Shown here in pieces: positions 51,297 through 61,139 of a stretch of 64,000 nt of DNA. The stretch lies in assembly GCA_023458875.1 (NCBI GenBank), contig JAEWXO010000083.1, positions 1 through 64,000 of the forward strand, in the 5' to 3' direction. A model generated the notes under the pieces. The model was not told the DNA's origin, made no database searches, and worked only from the letters and a program-made list of their open reading frames with translations. The stretch comes from Bacillota bacterium. Lineage in GTDB: Bacteria > Bacillota > Clostridia > Oscillospirales > Ruminococcaceae. Positions within the stretch are counted from its first letter, which is position 1; every line of letters begins with the position of its first letter. The position numbers were made by a program, and so were the translations under genes.

Positions 51297-53012
51297 TTAT
51301 CTTATACCGTTTGGGAAATAGATTGATTTCAGCAGCCTTTCAACTGATTCTATAGGCATCGGCTTTCCCCACAAAAAGCCTTGTATATAATCACACTTCA
51401 GGGATTTAAGTATATCAAGCTGAATTTCATATTCAACTCCCTCGGATATAACGTCAAAGTTAAAGATATGCCCTATTGAAATAATAGCAGCAACAAAGCT
51501 TTTATACTTTGAATCACTTATCATTTTATCCATAAATATCTTGTCAATTTTTAATAGATCGATAGGTAACTCAGATAAATTACTAAGCGACGCAAATCCG
51601 GTACCAAAATCATCCAGAGCAACTCCTATTCCGAGCTTTTTAATTTTTTTCAGAAGCATAGTCGCATTTGCAACAGATGATACCAATGAAGTCTCTGTTA
51701 TTTCTATTTCAAGATTTTTTGGCGGAAAATTATTTTCCTGCAATGCAAAGGCAATGTCATCATAAAGGCTCTCATCCTGAAGATGAAGGGCAGAAATATT
51801 TATAGACAAAACAAAATCGGAACCTATTATATCATAGTAAGGTCGTATTATTTTCATGGAACGTCTGAGTACCCAACGGTCAATATCAAGTACCAGCTTA
51901 CTCTTTTCTGCATATGGTATAAATTTTGAGGGGCTTATATATCTGCCGTAATCATCTCTCATACGCAGAAGAACTTCAAACCCTCTCAGAGCACGGCATG
52001 ATGTCTGATACTGAGGCTGAAAGACGAGCTCAAAGGAATTATTTGAAAGACAGCTTCTTATTAATCTGTCATATATAAATTCGTTTTCTATCGGTTCAAC
52101 CATAGAAATATCAAACATTTTTATTTTCTCTGTTTTTGATATTTTGGACTGATACATGGCCATATCAGCATATCTGAATAATTTTTCAACAGTTTCAGCA
52201 TGAAATGGAAAACATGCCAGTCCAAAGCTTGCTGACACAAAAAAGCAGTTTGTTTTTATAACCATTTCACTTGACAGTGCATCAAGAAATTTGTTTATTT
52301 TGTGTATTACCTGTTCCTCTGAATTGTAATCCTTTATTACAATAATAAATTCATCTCCGCCCTGCCTGGCAAGAAAGTCATTTGTAGTAAGTATTTCGCT
52401 CCATCGCCTGGCCACCTCACATAATACTCCATCGCCGCATTCGTGTCCTACCGTATCATTGATTCCTTTAAAATTGTCAAGGTCAATTACTGCAAGTGCA
52501 AATTTTTTATGTCTGCCTGAGCTTATAAGTTCATTTACATGTTCGTCAAATGCCCTTCGGTTTGGGAGTCCTGTAAGCGAATCCATGTATGCAAGCTTAT
52601 ACAATTCTCTTTCGTTTTTTGCTATCTGATTCATATTGTTTTTAACTACCCATACCATAACCATACCGGACAGAATAATCGCCAGCCCCGGTATAGACTC
52701 AATTTTTTTATCCTTAAGCATAATTGCGATAAGATATAGACTATAGGGTACAAGGGAGCACACTGAAATAACAAATCCACGCTTTCTGTCAACACTAGTC
52801 ATATACACCAGTATCAGAATCTGAAAAACCGATACTACACCATTAATTGCAGAGGTCTGTATTCTAAATCCGAAAATTGTAAAAAATATGCTTCTTCTGA
52901 AAAAAACTGATAATACAAAAAGAATCAGAAATAAAACAGAACCAAAAAATATTGCTCTGATTGATAATTTTTTATTATAGGAAGACTTTTCAGTTTTTTC
53001 TCTATTTTTCAT
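51297..53012 (-). CDS. GGDEF-EAL cyclic-di-GMP signalling protein
   Basis: 571 residues. Four to five N-terminal membrane helices (about 15-140) lead to a GGDEF domain with intact RQGGDEF and DSLTGLPNRRAFDE, then an EAL domain. The EAL residues are present: E in FEVLLR (EVL for EAL), NISALHL, EITETS, LDDFGTGFASL, LLKIDK, SEGVE and IQGFLWGKP. Both synthesis and breakdown of c-di-GMP are therefore possible. A TTG 11 codons upstream lacks a ribosome site; the ATG at 53012 follows AGAAAGG. Membrane sensor without a recognisable ligand domain. Confidence 0.9.
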   Translation of the reverse strand: MKNREKTEKSSYNKKLSIRAIFFGSVLFLILFVLSVFFRRSIFFTIFGFRIQTSAINGVVSVFQILILVYMTSVDRKRGFVISVCSLVPYSLYLIAIMLKDKKIESIPGLAIILSGMVMVWVVKNNMNQIAKNERELYKLAYMDSLTGLPNRRAFDEHVNELISSGRHKKFALAVIDLDNFKGINDTVGHECGDGVLCEVARRWSEILTTNDFLARQGGDEFIIVIKDYNSEEQVIHKINKFLDALSSEMVIKTNCFFVSASFGLACFPFHAETVEKLFRYADMAMYQSKISKTEKIKMFDISMVEPIENEFIYDRLIRSCLSNNSFELVFQPQYQTSCRALRGFEVLLRMRDDYGRYISPSKFIPYAEKSKLVLDIDRWVLRRSMKIIRPYYDIIGSDFVLSINISALHLQDESLYDDIAFALQENNFPPKNLEIEITETSLVSSVANATMLLKKIKKLGIGVALDDFGTGFASLSNLSELPIDLLKIDKIFMDKMISDSKYKSFVAAIISIGHIFNFDVISEGVEYEIQLDILKSLKCDYIQGFLWGKPMPIESVERLLKSIYFPNGIR

Positions 53013-53163
53013 TCTAAATTTGTACCTTTCTGATTTTAATTCCAATATGTTTTATTATACCACATACAACGACTTAAATCAAGGCACATTTGCTATAAAA
53101 CAAAGCGAAATGTATAAAATAATTCAAGATTAATGATTTATATTTAATATATTAATTAAACAA

Positions 53164-53850
53164 TTACTGGCAATCATTATTTGTTTTATATACATTAAGC
53201 TGATTTTTATAATCACACATTCCTATAAATACATCTTTAAGACTTATATGCTGCCTCTCAAGCTGTTTTTTTATCCATTCCTCATTATTACCTGTGTTCC
53301 TGAGATTGTCATTGATAATACGGCCTTCATAGACAACTATCTGCGGAGGAAATTCCTGCGGAGGCACAATGTTAAAATCCTGTGGAATAGAATATCTCTG
53401 GTCTGATTTTGGAAGAACACTTAATCTTCCGCTGTGTTCAAGCATTATTAATTCAATATTATTTATGTCAAAATACCCCTGAGTACGGCATTCAGCAATA
53501 ATTTCGTTGACATCAATTTTCTGCTTTTTCAGATTGTCAATATAAAATTTACCATTCTTGAAAATTATCATCGGATGTCCCTCAAGGAATCTTCTTGTTT
53601 TCATTTTTTTATTTGAAATTAAATCCACGACTATTGCAGATAGTGAATATATTACCATGGCTGTCAGTGGATAAAACGGATTTTTCTCAAGGCTCGTTGC
53701 CATTTCTGCTGCAATTGAACCTATCGTTATTCCGTTTATATAATCAAACATACTTAACTGTGACATTTGCCTGTTTCCAATCAGCTTTGTAAGTAAAAAC
53801 AAAACAATAATTGAAAAAAATGATGATAAAACAACCTGTAATAAATCCAT
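53164..53850 (-). CDS. YetF/DUF421 membrane protein
   Basis: 228 residues. Three N-terminal membrane helices with KLIGNRQMSQLSMFDYINGITIG, the conserved DUF421 block, are followed by a cytoplasmic domain with MIIFKNGKFYIDNLKKQKI and LMLEHSGRLSVLPKSD-like elements (here IMLEHSG). The family is common in spore-forming Firmicutes; some members are linked to spore germination or stress, but no enzyme activity is known. Single gene. Confidence 0.86.
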   Translation of the reverse strand: MDLLQVVLSSFFSIIVLFLLTKLIGNRQMSQLSMFDYINGITIGSIAAEMATSLEKNPFYPLTAMVIYSLSAIVVDLISNKKMKTRRFLEGHPMIIFKNGKFYIDNLKKQKIDVNEIIAECRTQGYFDINNIELIMLEHSGRLSVLPKSDQRYSIPQDFNIVPPQEFPPQIVVYEGRIINDNLRNTGNNEEWIKKQLERQHISLKDVFIGMCDYKNQLNVYKTNNDCQ

Positions 53851-53892
53851 AATACCGCTCCCGAAATATATTTTTACACTTTATTCATCCAG

Positions 53893-53970
53893 TACACAGA
53901 CATATGTCCGAAGGTCAACTGCGCGACCGTAAAGCACGGTCGACTCGTACCGGGTCAGAATCCATGCTTA
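53893..53970 (-). repeat. Interspersed palindromic repeat, copy 6 (inverted)
   Basis: On the minus strand it reads GATTCTGACCCGGTACGAGTC, then CGACCG-TGCTTTA-CGGTCG, then TTGACCTTCGGACATATG. The orientation is opposite to copies 1-5. It lies between the ABC-F terminator and the yetF-like gene. Confidence 0.75.
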
Positions 53971-54009
53971 TAAAAACAAGAAAAATCCCCCGCTTTTTCT
54001 GACGGGGCA
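53971..54009 (-). terminator. Terminator after the ABC-F gene
   Basis: On the minus strand CCCCG-TCAGAAAAAG-CGGGG is followed by GATTTTTCTTGTTTTTA. It is about 55 bases after the ABC-F stop and may close the V-ATPase/ABC-F transcript. Confidence 0.75.
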
Positions 54010-54062
54010 TTTCACCTTAGTTATTATATATTTTTGACCAGTATTACAGGTAATTATTCATT

Positions 54063-55841
54063 TTAATTTCTGGATTTTAAAATTTTTTCTGCAAGCTCGT
54101 TAAGATAAATCCATCTTTCGGTTTTTTCTTCAAGTTGTTTTTCAAGATCCTGTTTTCTTTCTGTTATTTCCTGGAGCTTTACATAATCACTTGCAGCCTT
54201 TGAAAATTCTTTTTCACATTCTGAAATCTGCTGTTCAAGCTTTTCAATGTCATTATCTATTGTATTGTATTCACGCTGTTCATTAAATGAAAATTTGAGT
54301 GCATGTTCTTTTTTTATAGTACTGCCCGATGTATTTTTCTTATTTGCTCCGGTTTTTTTATTTTCACTTACCTTTTTAACATAATCACTGTAATTTCCTG
54401 TATAACAGCTGATTACACCACTGTCATCAACCTCAAATATTGATTCAGCTGTCTTATCAAGAAAATATCTGTCATGAGATACTGAAATAACAGCTCCCGG
54501 AAATGTCTCAATATAGTCCTCAAGTATTCTGAGTGTTTCAATATCCAGATCGTTTGTGGGTTCATCAAGAAGAAGTATATTCGGCGCTTCCATAAGAATG
54601 CTTAACAGATATAATCTCCTGCGTTCTCCTCCGCTCAGTCTTTCTATAAGCGACTGCTGAAGGTCTGCTGTAAATAAAAATCTCTCGAGCATCTGTGATG
54701 CTGAAAATGTACCTTCGGATGTCTTTATTGAATCAGAAATATTGTGAATAAAATCATATACCTTTATACTGCCGTCAAGCTCCCTGCTGTTCTGCGTAAA
54801 GTAACCAATGTTTACCGTATCTCCTATTTCAACAGTTCCTTCATCAGGCAGAAGTCTTCCTGATATCATATTAAGCAGCGTCGACTTTCCGGCACCGTTA
54901 CGTCCGACAATTCCTATACGGTCATTTCTTAATATTATATATGAGAAATTATTTACAACCGTTCTTTCTCCGTATTTTTTTGATATGCCTTTAAGCTCAA
55001 TTGTCTTTTTTCCTAAACGGCTTGAAACTGCAGAAATCTGAACACTGTCATCATATTCAGGTGCATTTTCATTCTTAAGGCTGTTATAACGGTCTATTCT
55101 GTCCTTGCTTTTTGTGCTCCTTGCCCTGGCGCCTCTCATAATCCACTGATATTCACGTCTTAATATTGACTGTCTTTTTCGTTCAGAAGCCTCAGCCATT
55201 TCTTCTCTCTGAGCCCTGAGCTCAAGGTATTTTGAATAATTGGCTTCATAAGTATGTAGCTTTCCTCTTGATAAATCAACTATCTTGGTTACAACTCTTT
55301 CCAAGAAATATCTGTCATGGGTAACCATTATAATTCCGCATGAAAACATTCTGAGTCTGTTTTCAAGCCATGTTACCATTTCACTATCAAGGTGATTTGT
55401 CGGTTCGTCAAGAATAAGTATATCAGACGGATGAACAAGTGCAGCAGCAAGTGCTACACGTTTGCATTGTCCGCCCGATAATGTGCCTATTCTGGCAGTA
55501 AAATCATTTATTCCAAGCTTGTTCAGCATTGTTTTTGCTTCGTATTCATTTACCATACGGTATTCAGGTGATAAATCAGAAAAAACCTGTTCCAGAACCG
55601 TGAAATCATCATTCATCTGTGGATTCTGTGAAAGATATGAAATCTGAATGTTAGGATTTACAGAAATATTTCCACTGTCAGCATGACTGATACCTGCTAA
55701 AACTTTTAACAATGTACTTTTGCCTGTGCCGTTTATACCAATAATACCGATTTTATCTCCTTCGTTTAAATATAACGAAATGCCTTGAAGCAACTGTTTC
55801 ATACCATAATTTTTGGAGATATTTTCAGCAGATAACAACAT
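54063..55841 (-). CDS. ABC-F family ATPase
   Basis: 592 residues with two ABC domains and no membrane segments. Domain 1: GINGTGKST, LSGGQCKR, LILDEPTNHLD. Domain 2: GRNGAGKST, LSGGERRR, LLLDEPTNDLD. Between them a charged helical linker (RAQREEMAEASERKRQSI) reaches towards the ribosome in this family, and the C-terminal 90 residues form a coiled coil. It is most like Uup-type housekeeping ABC-F proteins that act on stalled ribosomes; a resistance role is not indicated. It begins 39 bases after the V-ATPase D gene, so it could be co-transcribed. Confidence 0.92.
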   Translation of the reverse strand: MLLSAENISKNYGMKQLLQGISLYLNEGDKIGIIGINGTGKSTLLKVLAGISHADSGNISVNPNIQISYLSQNPQMNDDFTVLEQVFSDLSPEYRMVNEYEAKTMLNKLGINDFTARIGTLSGGQCKRVALAAALVHPSDILILDEPTNHLDSEMVTWLENRLRMFSCGIIMVTHDRYFLERVVTKIVDLSRGKLHTYEANYSKYLELRAQREEMAEASERKRQSILRREYQWIMRGARARSTKSKDRIDRYNSLKNENAPEYDDSVQISAVSSRLGKKTIELKGISKKYGERTVVNNFSYIILRNDRIGIVGRNGAGKSTLLNMISGRLLPDEGTVEIGDTVNIGYFTQNSRELDGSIKVYDFIHNISDSIKTSEGTFSASQMLERFLFTADLQQSLIERLSGGERRRLYLLSILMEAPNILLLDEPTNDLDIETLRILEDYIETFPGAVISVSHDRYFLDKTAESIFEVDDSGVISCYTGNYSDYVKKVSENKKTGANKKNTSGSTIKKEHALKFSFNEQREYNTIDNDIEKLEQQISECEKEFSKAASDYVKLQEITERKQDLEKQLEEKTERWIYLNELAEKILKSRN

Positions 55842-55880
55842 AGTTCCGGAGCCTCCGTTTTATAAATATAATATTTTAAG

Positions 55881-56504
55881 TTAAGAATTTTCTTTAACGC
55901 TCTTCTGTCTCTTGATAACCTTAAGTCTTGAAAATTCTTCTCTTTCCTTTTCCTCAAGGCTGTCTGTAATATATTTTGATATTCTCTCAAACTTAGGGAT
56001 AAGAATATTTTTAAGTGCATTTGCTCTTTTCTGTGTCTTTTTTATAGCAGTTGCAAGTCTGTATATACTGTTTTCCACCTCTGCAAGAGTTGCTGTCATA
56101 TATTTAACCTTTGTAAAAAGCATATATGCTTTGTCGAGCTGGGCATTTGAGTCATAGAAGCCATAAGGAGCAAACGGTTTTTCTTCATGGATGCTTATCA
56201 TAGGAATTTCCACACCCATAACACTTCTGTACTCGACATTAAGTGTATCTTCGACAGGAACTGACTTTACAAATTTCTCCACAACACCGAGTGTTATATT
56301 TGCGGCCTGAAGTGCATCATATGCATCAACATATGTTTCTTCAATTGAAGAACGTATTTCATTTGCAGAATCGACCATCTGCATCAGTTCACGAATCAGT
56401 ATGTTACGCTTTCTGTCCATGAGTTCATAGCCTAGTCTTGAAAGTGCAAGATCTTTTTTAGCCTTTATAAGATTACCCTTTGTAGGAAAAACCTGTTCAG
56501 ACAT
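55881..56504 (-). CDS. ntpD: V-type ATPase subunit D
   Basis: 207 residues. PTKGNLIKAKKDLALSRLGYELMDRKR at the N-terminus and TQKRANALKNILIPKFERISKYI near the C-terminus are the conserved ends of the antiparallel coiled coil that forms the central shaft. It links the A3B3 head to the rotor. It lies 12 bases after subunit B, with AAGGAG before the ATG. Confidence 0.95.
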   Translation of the reverse strand: MSEQVFPTKGNLIKAKKDLALSRLGYELMDRKRNILIRELMQMVDSANEIRSSIEETYVDAYDALQAANITLGVVEKFVKSVPVEDTLNVEYRSVMGVEIPMISIHEEKPFAPYGFYDSNAQLDKAYMLFTKVKYMTATLAEVENSIYRLATAIKKTQKRANALKNILIPKFERISKYITDSLEEKEREEFSRLKVIKRQKSVKENS

Positions 56505-56516
56505 AAAACCAACTCC

Positions 56517-57914
56517 TTACTCATAGAATCTCTTGGCTGCATCAGGATTATATTTTTCACTCAGAAGCTTTTCATCTATACGGTCAAGCTCTGATTCAGG
56601 CATAAGCGAAAGCAAAGCCCATCCAAGATCAAGAGTCTGCTCTATTGATCTGTTCTCGTCAAATCCCTGCTTAATAAAATGCTTCTCAAACTGTATTCCA
56701 AATGAAATATATTTTTTATCGATCTCGGATAACTCTTCCTCACCTATTACGGCTGCAAGAGAACGAGCCTCCTGAACCTTTGCATAGCATGCAAAAAGCT
56801 GATTTGCAACTGACGAATGATCGGCTCTTGTATAGCCCTCACCGATACCGTCCTTCATAAGTCGTGATAATGAAGGCAGTACCGATATAGACGGGTAAAT
56901 ACCAGTCTGATCAAGACTTCTGTCAAGAACTATCTGGCCCTCTGTTATATATCCTGTAAGGTCAGGTACCGGATGAGTAATATCATCATTAGGCATAGTA
57001 AGAATAGGTATCTGTGTAACGCTGCCTGTTGATCCGTTTATTACCCCGGCTCTCTCATACAGTGACGCAAGGTCAGAATAAAGATATCCTGGATAACCTT
57101 TTCTTCCAGGGATCTCACCCTTTGATGAACTGAATTCACGAAGCGCCTCTGCATATGATGTCATATCTGTAAGTATAACAAGAATATGCATATTCTTTTC
57201 ATATGCGAGATACTCAGCTGCTGTAAGAGCACACCGCGGAGTAAGTATCCTTTCTATGATAGGGTCATTTGCAAGGTTAAGAAACATTACAACGTTCTGA
57301 AGAACGCCGCTCTCTTCAAAGCTTTTTCTGAAATAATCAGCTACATCATGCTTTACACCCATTGCGCCGAATACAACGGCAAACTCCTGTCCGCTTTCAT
57401 CAGCTATCTGCGCCTGTCTTACTATCTGAACAGCAAGCTTATTATGTGACAATCCTGAACCTGAGAATATAGGGAGCTTCTGTCCTCTGATAAGAGTCAT
57501 AAGGCAATCGATAGAAGATATTCCTGTTCTGATATAGTTTCTAGGATATGATCTTGAAACAGGGTTAAGAGGCTTTCCGTTTATATCAGCAAATTTTTCA
57601 GGATAAATATATCCGAGATTATCAATAGGTTTTCCTGAACCACTAAACACACGTCCGAGAATATCTTTTGAAAGAGGCATTTCAAGCGGTTTTCCTGTAA
57701 AAGCTGTTTTTGTGTTTTTAAGAGAAAGGCCTTTTGTTCCTTCAAATACCTGAAGAACGACCTTATCACCTGACATTTCAACAACTCTTCCTATTCTTTC
57801 TGTGCCGTCGTCAAGCTTTATTTCTGCTACTTCATCAAAGCTTACTCCGTTTACATTCTCCAACACTATAAGAGGTCCGTTTACCTGACTAAGGCCCATG
57901 TACTGTAAACTCAT
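56517..57914 (-). CDS. ntpB: V-type ATPase subunit B
   Basis: 465 residues. The non-catalytic head subunit: FTGKPLEMPLSKDILGR, SSIDCLMTLIRGQKLPIFSGSGL (no P-loop lysine, as normal for B), GFDENRSIEQTLDLGW. The ATG at 57914 overlaps the TGA of subunit A (ATGA) and follows GGAGGG; an upstream ATG within the ribosome site is unlikely. Confidence 0.95.
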   Translation of the reverse strand: MSLQYMGLSQVNGPLIVLENVNGVSFDEVAEIKLDDGTERIGRVVEMSGDKVVLQVFEGTKGLSLKNTKTAFTGKPLEMPLSKDILGRVFSGSGKPIDNLGYIYPEKFADINGKPLNPVSRSYPRNYIRTGISSIDCLMTLIRGQKLPIFSGSGLSHNKLAVQIVRQAQIADESGQEFAVVFGAMGVKHDVADYFRKSFEESGVLQNVVMFLNLANDPIIERILTPRCALTAAEYLAYEKNMHILVILTDMTSYAEALREFSSSKGEIPGRKGYPGYLYSDLASLYERAGVINGSTGSVTQIPILTMPNDDITHPVPDLTGYITEGQIVLDRSLDQTGIYPSISVLPSLSRLMKDGIGEGYTRADHSSVANQLFACYAKVQEARSLAAVIGEEELSEIDKKYISFGIQFEKHFIKQGFDENRSIEQTLDLGWALLSLMPESELDRIDEKLLSEKYNPDAAKRFYE

Positions 57915-59689
57915 TGTTCGGCCCTCCATTCATCATCTGATTTGATATTATCAAGAACATCAGTAATTTCTTTTATATAATCATCAAACATCTCAGGCTT
58001 GTCGTTAGGAATATCGTATTTCATTTTGATTACTTTTTCCATCAGTCCTGTCTTAATGACAAGATTTACTGTCTTACCCTGAGCGATGACTCTCTTTGAT
58101 TCTGAATACAGGTGTAAAATTACCTTCATCATAAGAAGCTGCTTTGTAAGAGGAACAAATGTATCATCCTTATGATAAGCATTCTGCTGGAGAAATCCTA
58201 CTCTTATTACTCTGGCAATCTCAATTACAAGCTTCTGGTCATCAGGAAGAACATCCGAACCTATAAGCTTTACTATCTCCATAAGCTTATTTTCTTCGAT
58301 AAGGATATTTGATATTGCCTGACGGCATTCCATAAAATCATGACCTGCATTTCTGGTATAGAATTCAGACAGCTCATCAATATACTCACTGTAGCTTGTT
58401 GTCCAGTTTATAGCCGGATAATGTCTTGCATATGCAAGTGATTTATCAAGAGTCCAGAAACAACGGACAAATCTCTTTGTATTCTGTGTAACAGGCTCAG
58501 AAAAGTCGGAACCCTGAGGTGAAACCGCACCTATTATTGTTACCGAGCCTTCTTTGTCAGATAATGTCTGTACATAACCTGCACGCTCATAGAACTCTGA
58601 AAGTCTTGACGGAAGATATGCCGGGAATCCTTCTTCTGCAGGCATTTCTTCAAGACGTCCTGATATTTCTCTTAAGGCCTCTGCCCATCTTGATGTTGAG
58701 TCGGCCATTATTGCAATATGATATCCCATATCACGGTAATACTCTGCAAGAGTAATACCTGTATAAATAGAAGCTTCTCTGGCCGCAACAGGCATGTTTG
58801 AAGTATTTGCTATAAGCACTGTTCTGTCTGTAAGAGGTCTGTTTGTCTTTGGGTCAATAAGCTGTGAAAATTCCTCAAGAACCTGAGTCATTTCATTTCC
58901 ACGCTCACCGCATCCTATATATACGATAATGTCAGCGTCACACCACTTGGCAAGCTGATGCTGTGTCATGGTCTTCCCCGTACCGAATCCTCCCGGAATG
59001 GCTGCAGTACCGCCCTTTGCAATAGGCAATATAGTATCTATTACACGCTGACCTGTTATAAGCGGTCTGGAAATAAGCATTCTTTCACTGACAGGTCTGG
59101 GCTGTCTTATCGGCCATTTCTGGCATAATGTAAGCTCTGTTTCTTTTCCGTTTTCATCTTTTATTACGCAAACCGTATCATTTATTTTATAATTTCCGTC
59201 TTCGTTTACGGAAACAACATCACCCTCAAGCAGCGGATAAAGCATACAGTAATGTTTCACTACAGGTGTTTCCTGGCATTCTGCATAGATTTGTCCGCCC
59301 TTGAGATGATCTCCGACCTTGACTTTTATTAATGTCTCATATTCTTTTTCTTCATCAAGAGCCAAAACATTTGCACCCTCTGATATAAAGGCACTGTCCA
59401 GTAATTTTTCTATCTGAAGAAGAGGTCTTTCGATTCCGTCAAAAATATTTGATATAATTCCCGGACCCAGAGTCGCACACATAGGTGCTCCGGTCGTATA
59501 AACAGGTTCCCCTGCTTTAAGCCCTGTAGTTGTTTCATAAACCTGAATTGTTGTAAACTGCTCTGTTATTCCGATTACTTCACCGATAAGCTTTTTATTG
59601 CCGACATAGACCATTTCAAGCATTGAAAAATCCTTTGTGTCCTTTACCTTGACTACCGGTCCGTTAATGGCATAAACCGAGTTCTGCAT
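57911..59689 (-). CDS. ntpA: V-type ATPase subunit A (catalytic)
   Basis: 592 residues, the usual length, including the non-homologous insert typical of V/A-type A subunits (about residues 110-190). The P-loop is GGFGTGKTMTQ, followed by IVYIGCGERGNEM and MADSTSRWAEALREISGRLEEM. With B it forms the hexameric head that hydrolyses or makes ATP. Second of three tightly linked genes A, B and D. Confidence 0.96.
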   Translation of the reverse strand: MQNSVYAINGPVVKVKDTKDFSMLEMVYVGNKKLIGEVIGITEQFTTIQVYETTTGLKAGEPVYTTGAPMCATLGPGIISNIFDGIERPLLQIEKLLDSAFISEGANVLALDEEKEYETLIKVKVGDHLKGGQIYAECQETPVVKHYCMLYPLLEGDVVSVNEDGNYKINDTVCVIKDENGKETELTLCQKWPIRQPRPVSERMLISRPLITGQRVIDTILPIAKGGTAAIPGGFGTGKTMTQHQLAKWCDADIIVYIGCGERGNEMTQVLEEFSQLIDPKTNRPLTDRTVLIANTSNMPVAAREASIYTGITLAEYYRDMGYHIAIMADSTSRWAEALREISGRLEEMPAEEGFPAYLPSRLSEFYERAGYVQTLSDKEGSVTIIGAVSPQGSDFSEPVTQNTKRFVRCFWTLDKSLAYARHYPAINWTTSYSEYIDELSEFYTRNAGHDFMECRQAISNILIEENKLMEIVKLIGSDVLPDDQKLVIEIARVIRVGFLQQNAYHKDDTFVPLTKQLLMMKVILHLYSESKRVIAQGKTVNLVIKTGLMEKVIKMKYDIPNDKPEMFDDYIKEITDVLDNIKSDDEWRAEQ

Positions 59690-59712
59690 AAAATACCCTC
59701 CCTGTCAATAAT

Positions 59713-60288
59713 TTATGACAGCTTATATTTTGAACCAAAGTTCTTCTTCTGTTCACAAAGCATATTGTCAATTGTTTTATTTATTAATACCGAAGATGAT
59801 CTGTCATATACAGATAAACCGCCGTATTTTACACATGCATCTTCACAAAATGCACACTCTTCATTCAGATATGATTTCAGCAACTCCGAATACTTCATAT
59901 CATCAGGTTTCAGATAAATTGTTGTTTGGGAGTCAACCTTTTCGCCTTTAAGAAGATCAATAAGATAGTTTTTATATTCATCAGTCTGTGTAAATTCCAG
60001 TATTCTTTTTTCAACATCTGAAAATATCTGCCTTACAAGATTTTCTCTATGGGTAAGAATTTTTATTCTTGCCTCCTGTTCAGCCTTTGAAACCATCATT
60101 TTATTTTTTGCAGCAGCATCCGCCACGGCAGCTTTAATTTTTACATATGCAGCATTCAACGCTTCATCTTCTGCTGTTTCAAGAATAGTTTTTCTTTTTT
60201 CCTTTACACTTGATAACAGATCTTCTATCTGCTGATTGACATCTGCATTAACAGCATCAATAAAGCCCTTAAGTTTTGTTTCTGTCAT
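59713..60288 (-). CDS. ntpE: V-type ATPase subunit E
   Basis: 191 residues. A long charged N-terminal helix (residues 1-90, rich in Ala, Lys and Glu) is followed by a small alpha/beta C-terminal domain (VKYGGLSVYDRSSSVLINKTI). This is the layout of the peripheral stalk subunit E. Sequence identity is weak, as usual for this subunit; position between F and A supports the call. Confidence 0.85.
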   Translation of the reverse strand: MTETKLKGFIDAVNADVNQQIEDLLSSVKEKRKTILETAEDEALNAAYVKIKAAVADAAAKNKMMVSKAEQEARIKILTHRENLVRQIFSDVEKRILEFTQTDEYKNYLIDLLKGEKVDSQTTIYLKPDDMKYSELLKSYLNEECAFCEDACVKYGGLSVYDRSSSVLINKTIDNMLCEQKKNFGSKYKLS

Positions 60289-60339
60289 TGATATATTCCC
60301 TTTCTAAGAAATTTTACAGCAAAAGCAGACATCCATCTG

Positions 60340-60648
60340 CTATATCCTGATGCCGATTGCTTCACGGACATATTGTGAGATGGATGTTGATATATGAGAT
60401 GAGCCATGTCTGTCCGGTATTTCTACAATAAGAGGGTATTTTCTGTTAAGCTTAAGATCATATACCATTTCTGATGATTCCATAATAAGCTTCTGTGTTA
60501 TAAGTATTACAGCAATATCTCTGTCCTGCATTGCTTTGTTGAGTGCTGACTTGACCTCTGCTCTTTCATGAGCAAGCACTCCTCTGATTCCGCCTAGTCT
60601 CATTCCCATAAGTGTATCAATATTATCACTGATAAGAAAAAACTTCAT
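60340..60648 (-). CDS. V-type ATPase subunit F
   Basis: 102 residues. MKFFLISDNIDTLMGMRLGGI and VILITQKLIMESSEMV fit the small Rossmann-like F subunit that binds the central shaft. It starts six bases after the K gene. Named ntpG in some schemes. Confidence 0.87.
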   Translation of the reverse strand: MKFFLISDNIDTLMGMRLGGIRGVLAHERAEVKSALNKAMQDRDIAVILITQKLIMESSEMVYDLKLNRKYPLIVEIPDRHGSSHISTSISQYVREAIGIRI

Positions 60649-60653
60649 AATAA

Positions 60654-61094
60654 TCAGACCTTACCGATAATCATAAATGCTATGATAAATCCATAAAGTG
60701 CAACACCTTCGCCAAGTGCAACAAATATAAGGGACTTTGCAAATGACTTTGGTTCTTCTGCAACAGCACCGATAGCAGCTGATGCACCGGATGCAACGGC
60801 AATACCGCATCCTATTGAACCGAGACCTACTGAGAGAGCAGCTGCAATATATCCAAGGCCTGCACTGCTGTTAGTTACAACCTCTGCTGCAGTTTCTGCT
60901 GCCTGGGCATTTATAAAACCGCCTATAGGACAGATTATTGAAAGTGCCATTACAGCAAAAAATGAACAAAGATTAAGTATTATTGCATTTTTAGCTTTCT
61001 TCGGTGATTTCTTTTTACTAAAAACTGCAATAAAAGGTAAAGAAATAATGCACAGGATCAAAAGCGGCATTAAAGCCAATTCTAAAATATTCAT
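60654..61094 (-). CDS. ntpK: V-type ATPase rotor subunit K (c-ring)
   Basis: 146 residues with four hydrophobic segments. The last two form the ion-carrying hairpin (GIAVASGASAAIGAVAEEP and FVALGEGVALYGFIIAFMI) with the conserved glutamate in ALGEGV. The first two (about 5-25 and 40-62), separated by a lysine-rich loop, do not look like a c-type hairpin. The identity of the coupling ion cannot be decided from these residues alone. Confidence 0.9.
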   Translation of the reverse strand: MNILELALMPLLILCIISLPFIAVFSKKKSPKKAKNAIILNLCSFFAVMALSIICPIGGFINAQAAETAAEVVTNSSAGLGYIAAALSVGLGSIGCGIAVASGASAAIGAVAEEPKSFAKSLIFVALGEGVALYGFIIAFMIIGKV

Positions 61095-61139
61095 AACATT
61101 CTCCGTTTCTCCGCATTTAATTATAAGCGGTTAAAAAAA

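Noticed and set aside
51297..53012. Inactive EAL domain because the motif reads EVL
   Set aside because: Alanine is not essential in that motif. The glutamate and all other metal and catalytic residues I can place are present.
35504..53970. CRISPR array or rho-independent terminators
   Set aside because: The six repeats are scattered kilobases apart with no regular spacers and no cas genes. Their hairpins lack T-runs, so they are not terminators either.
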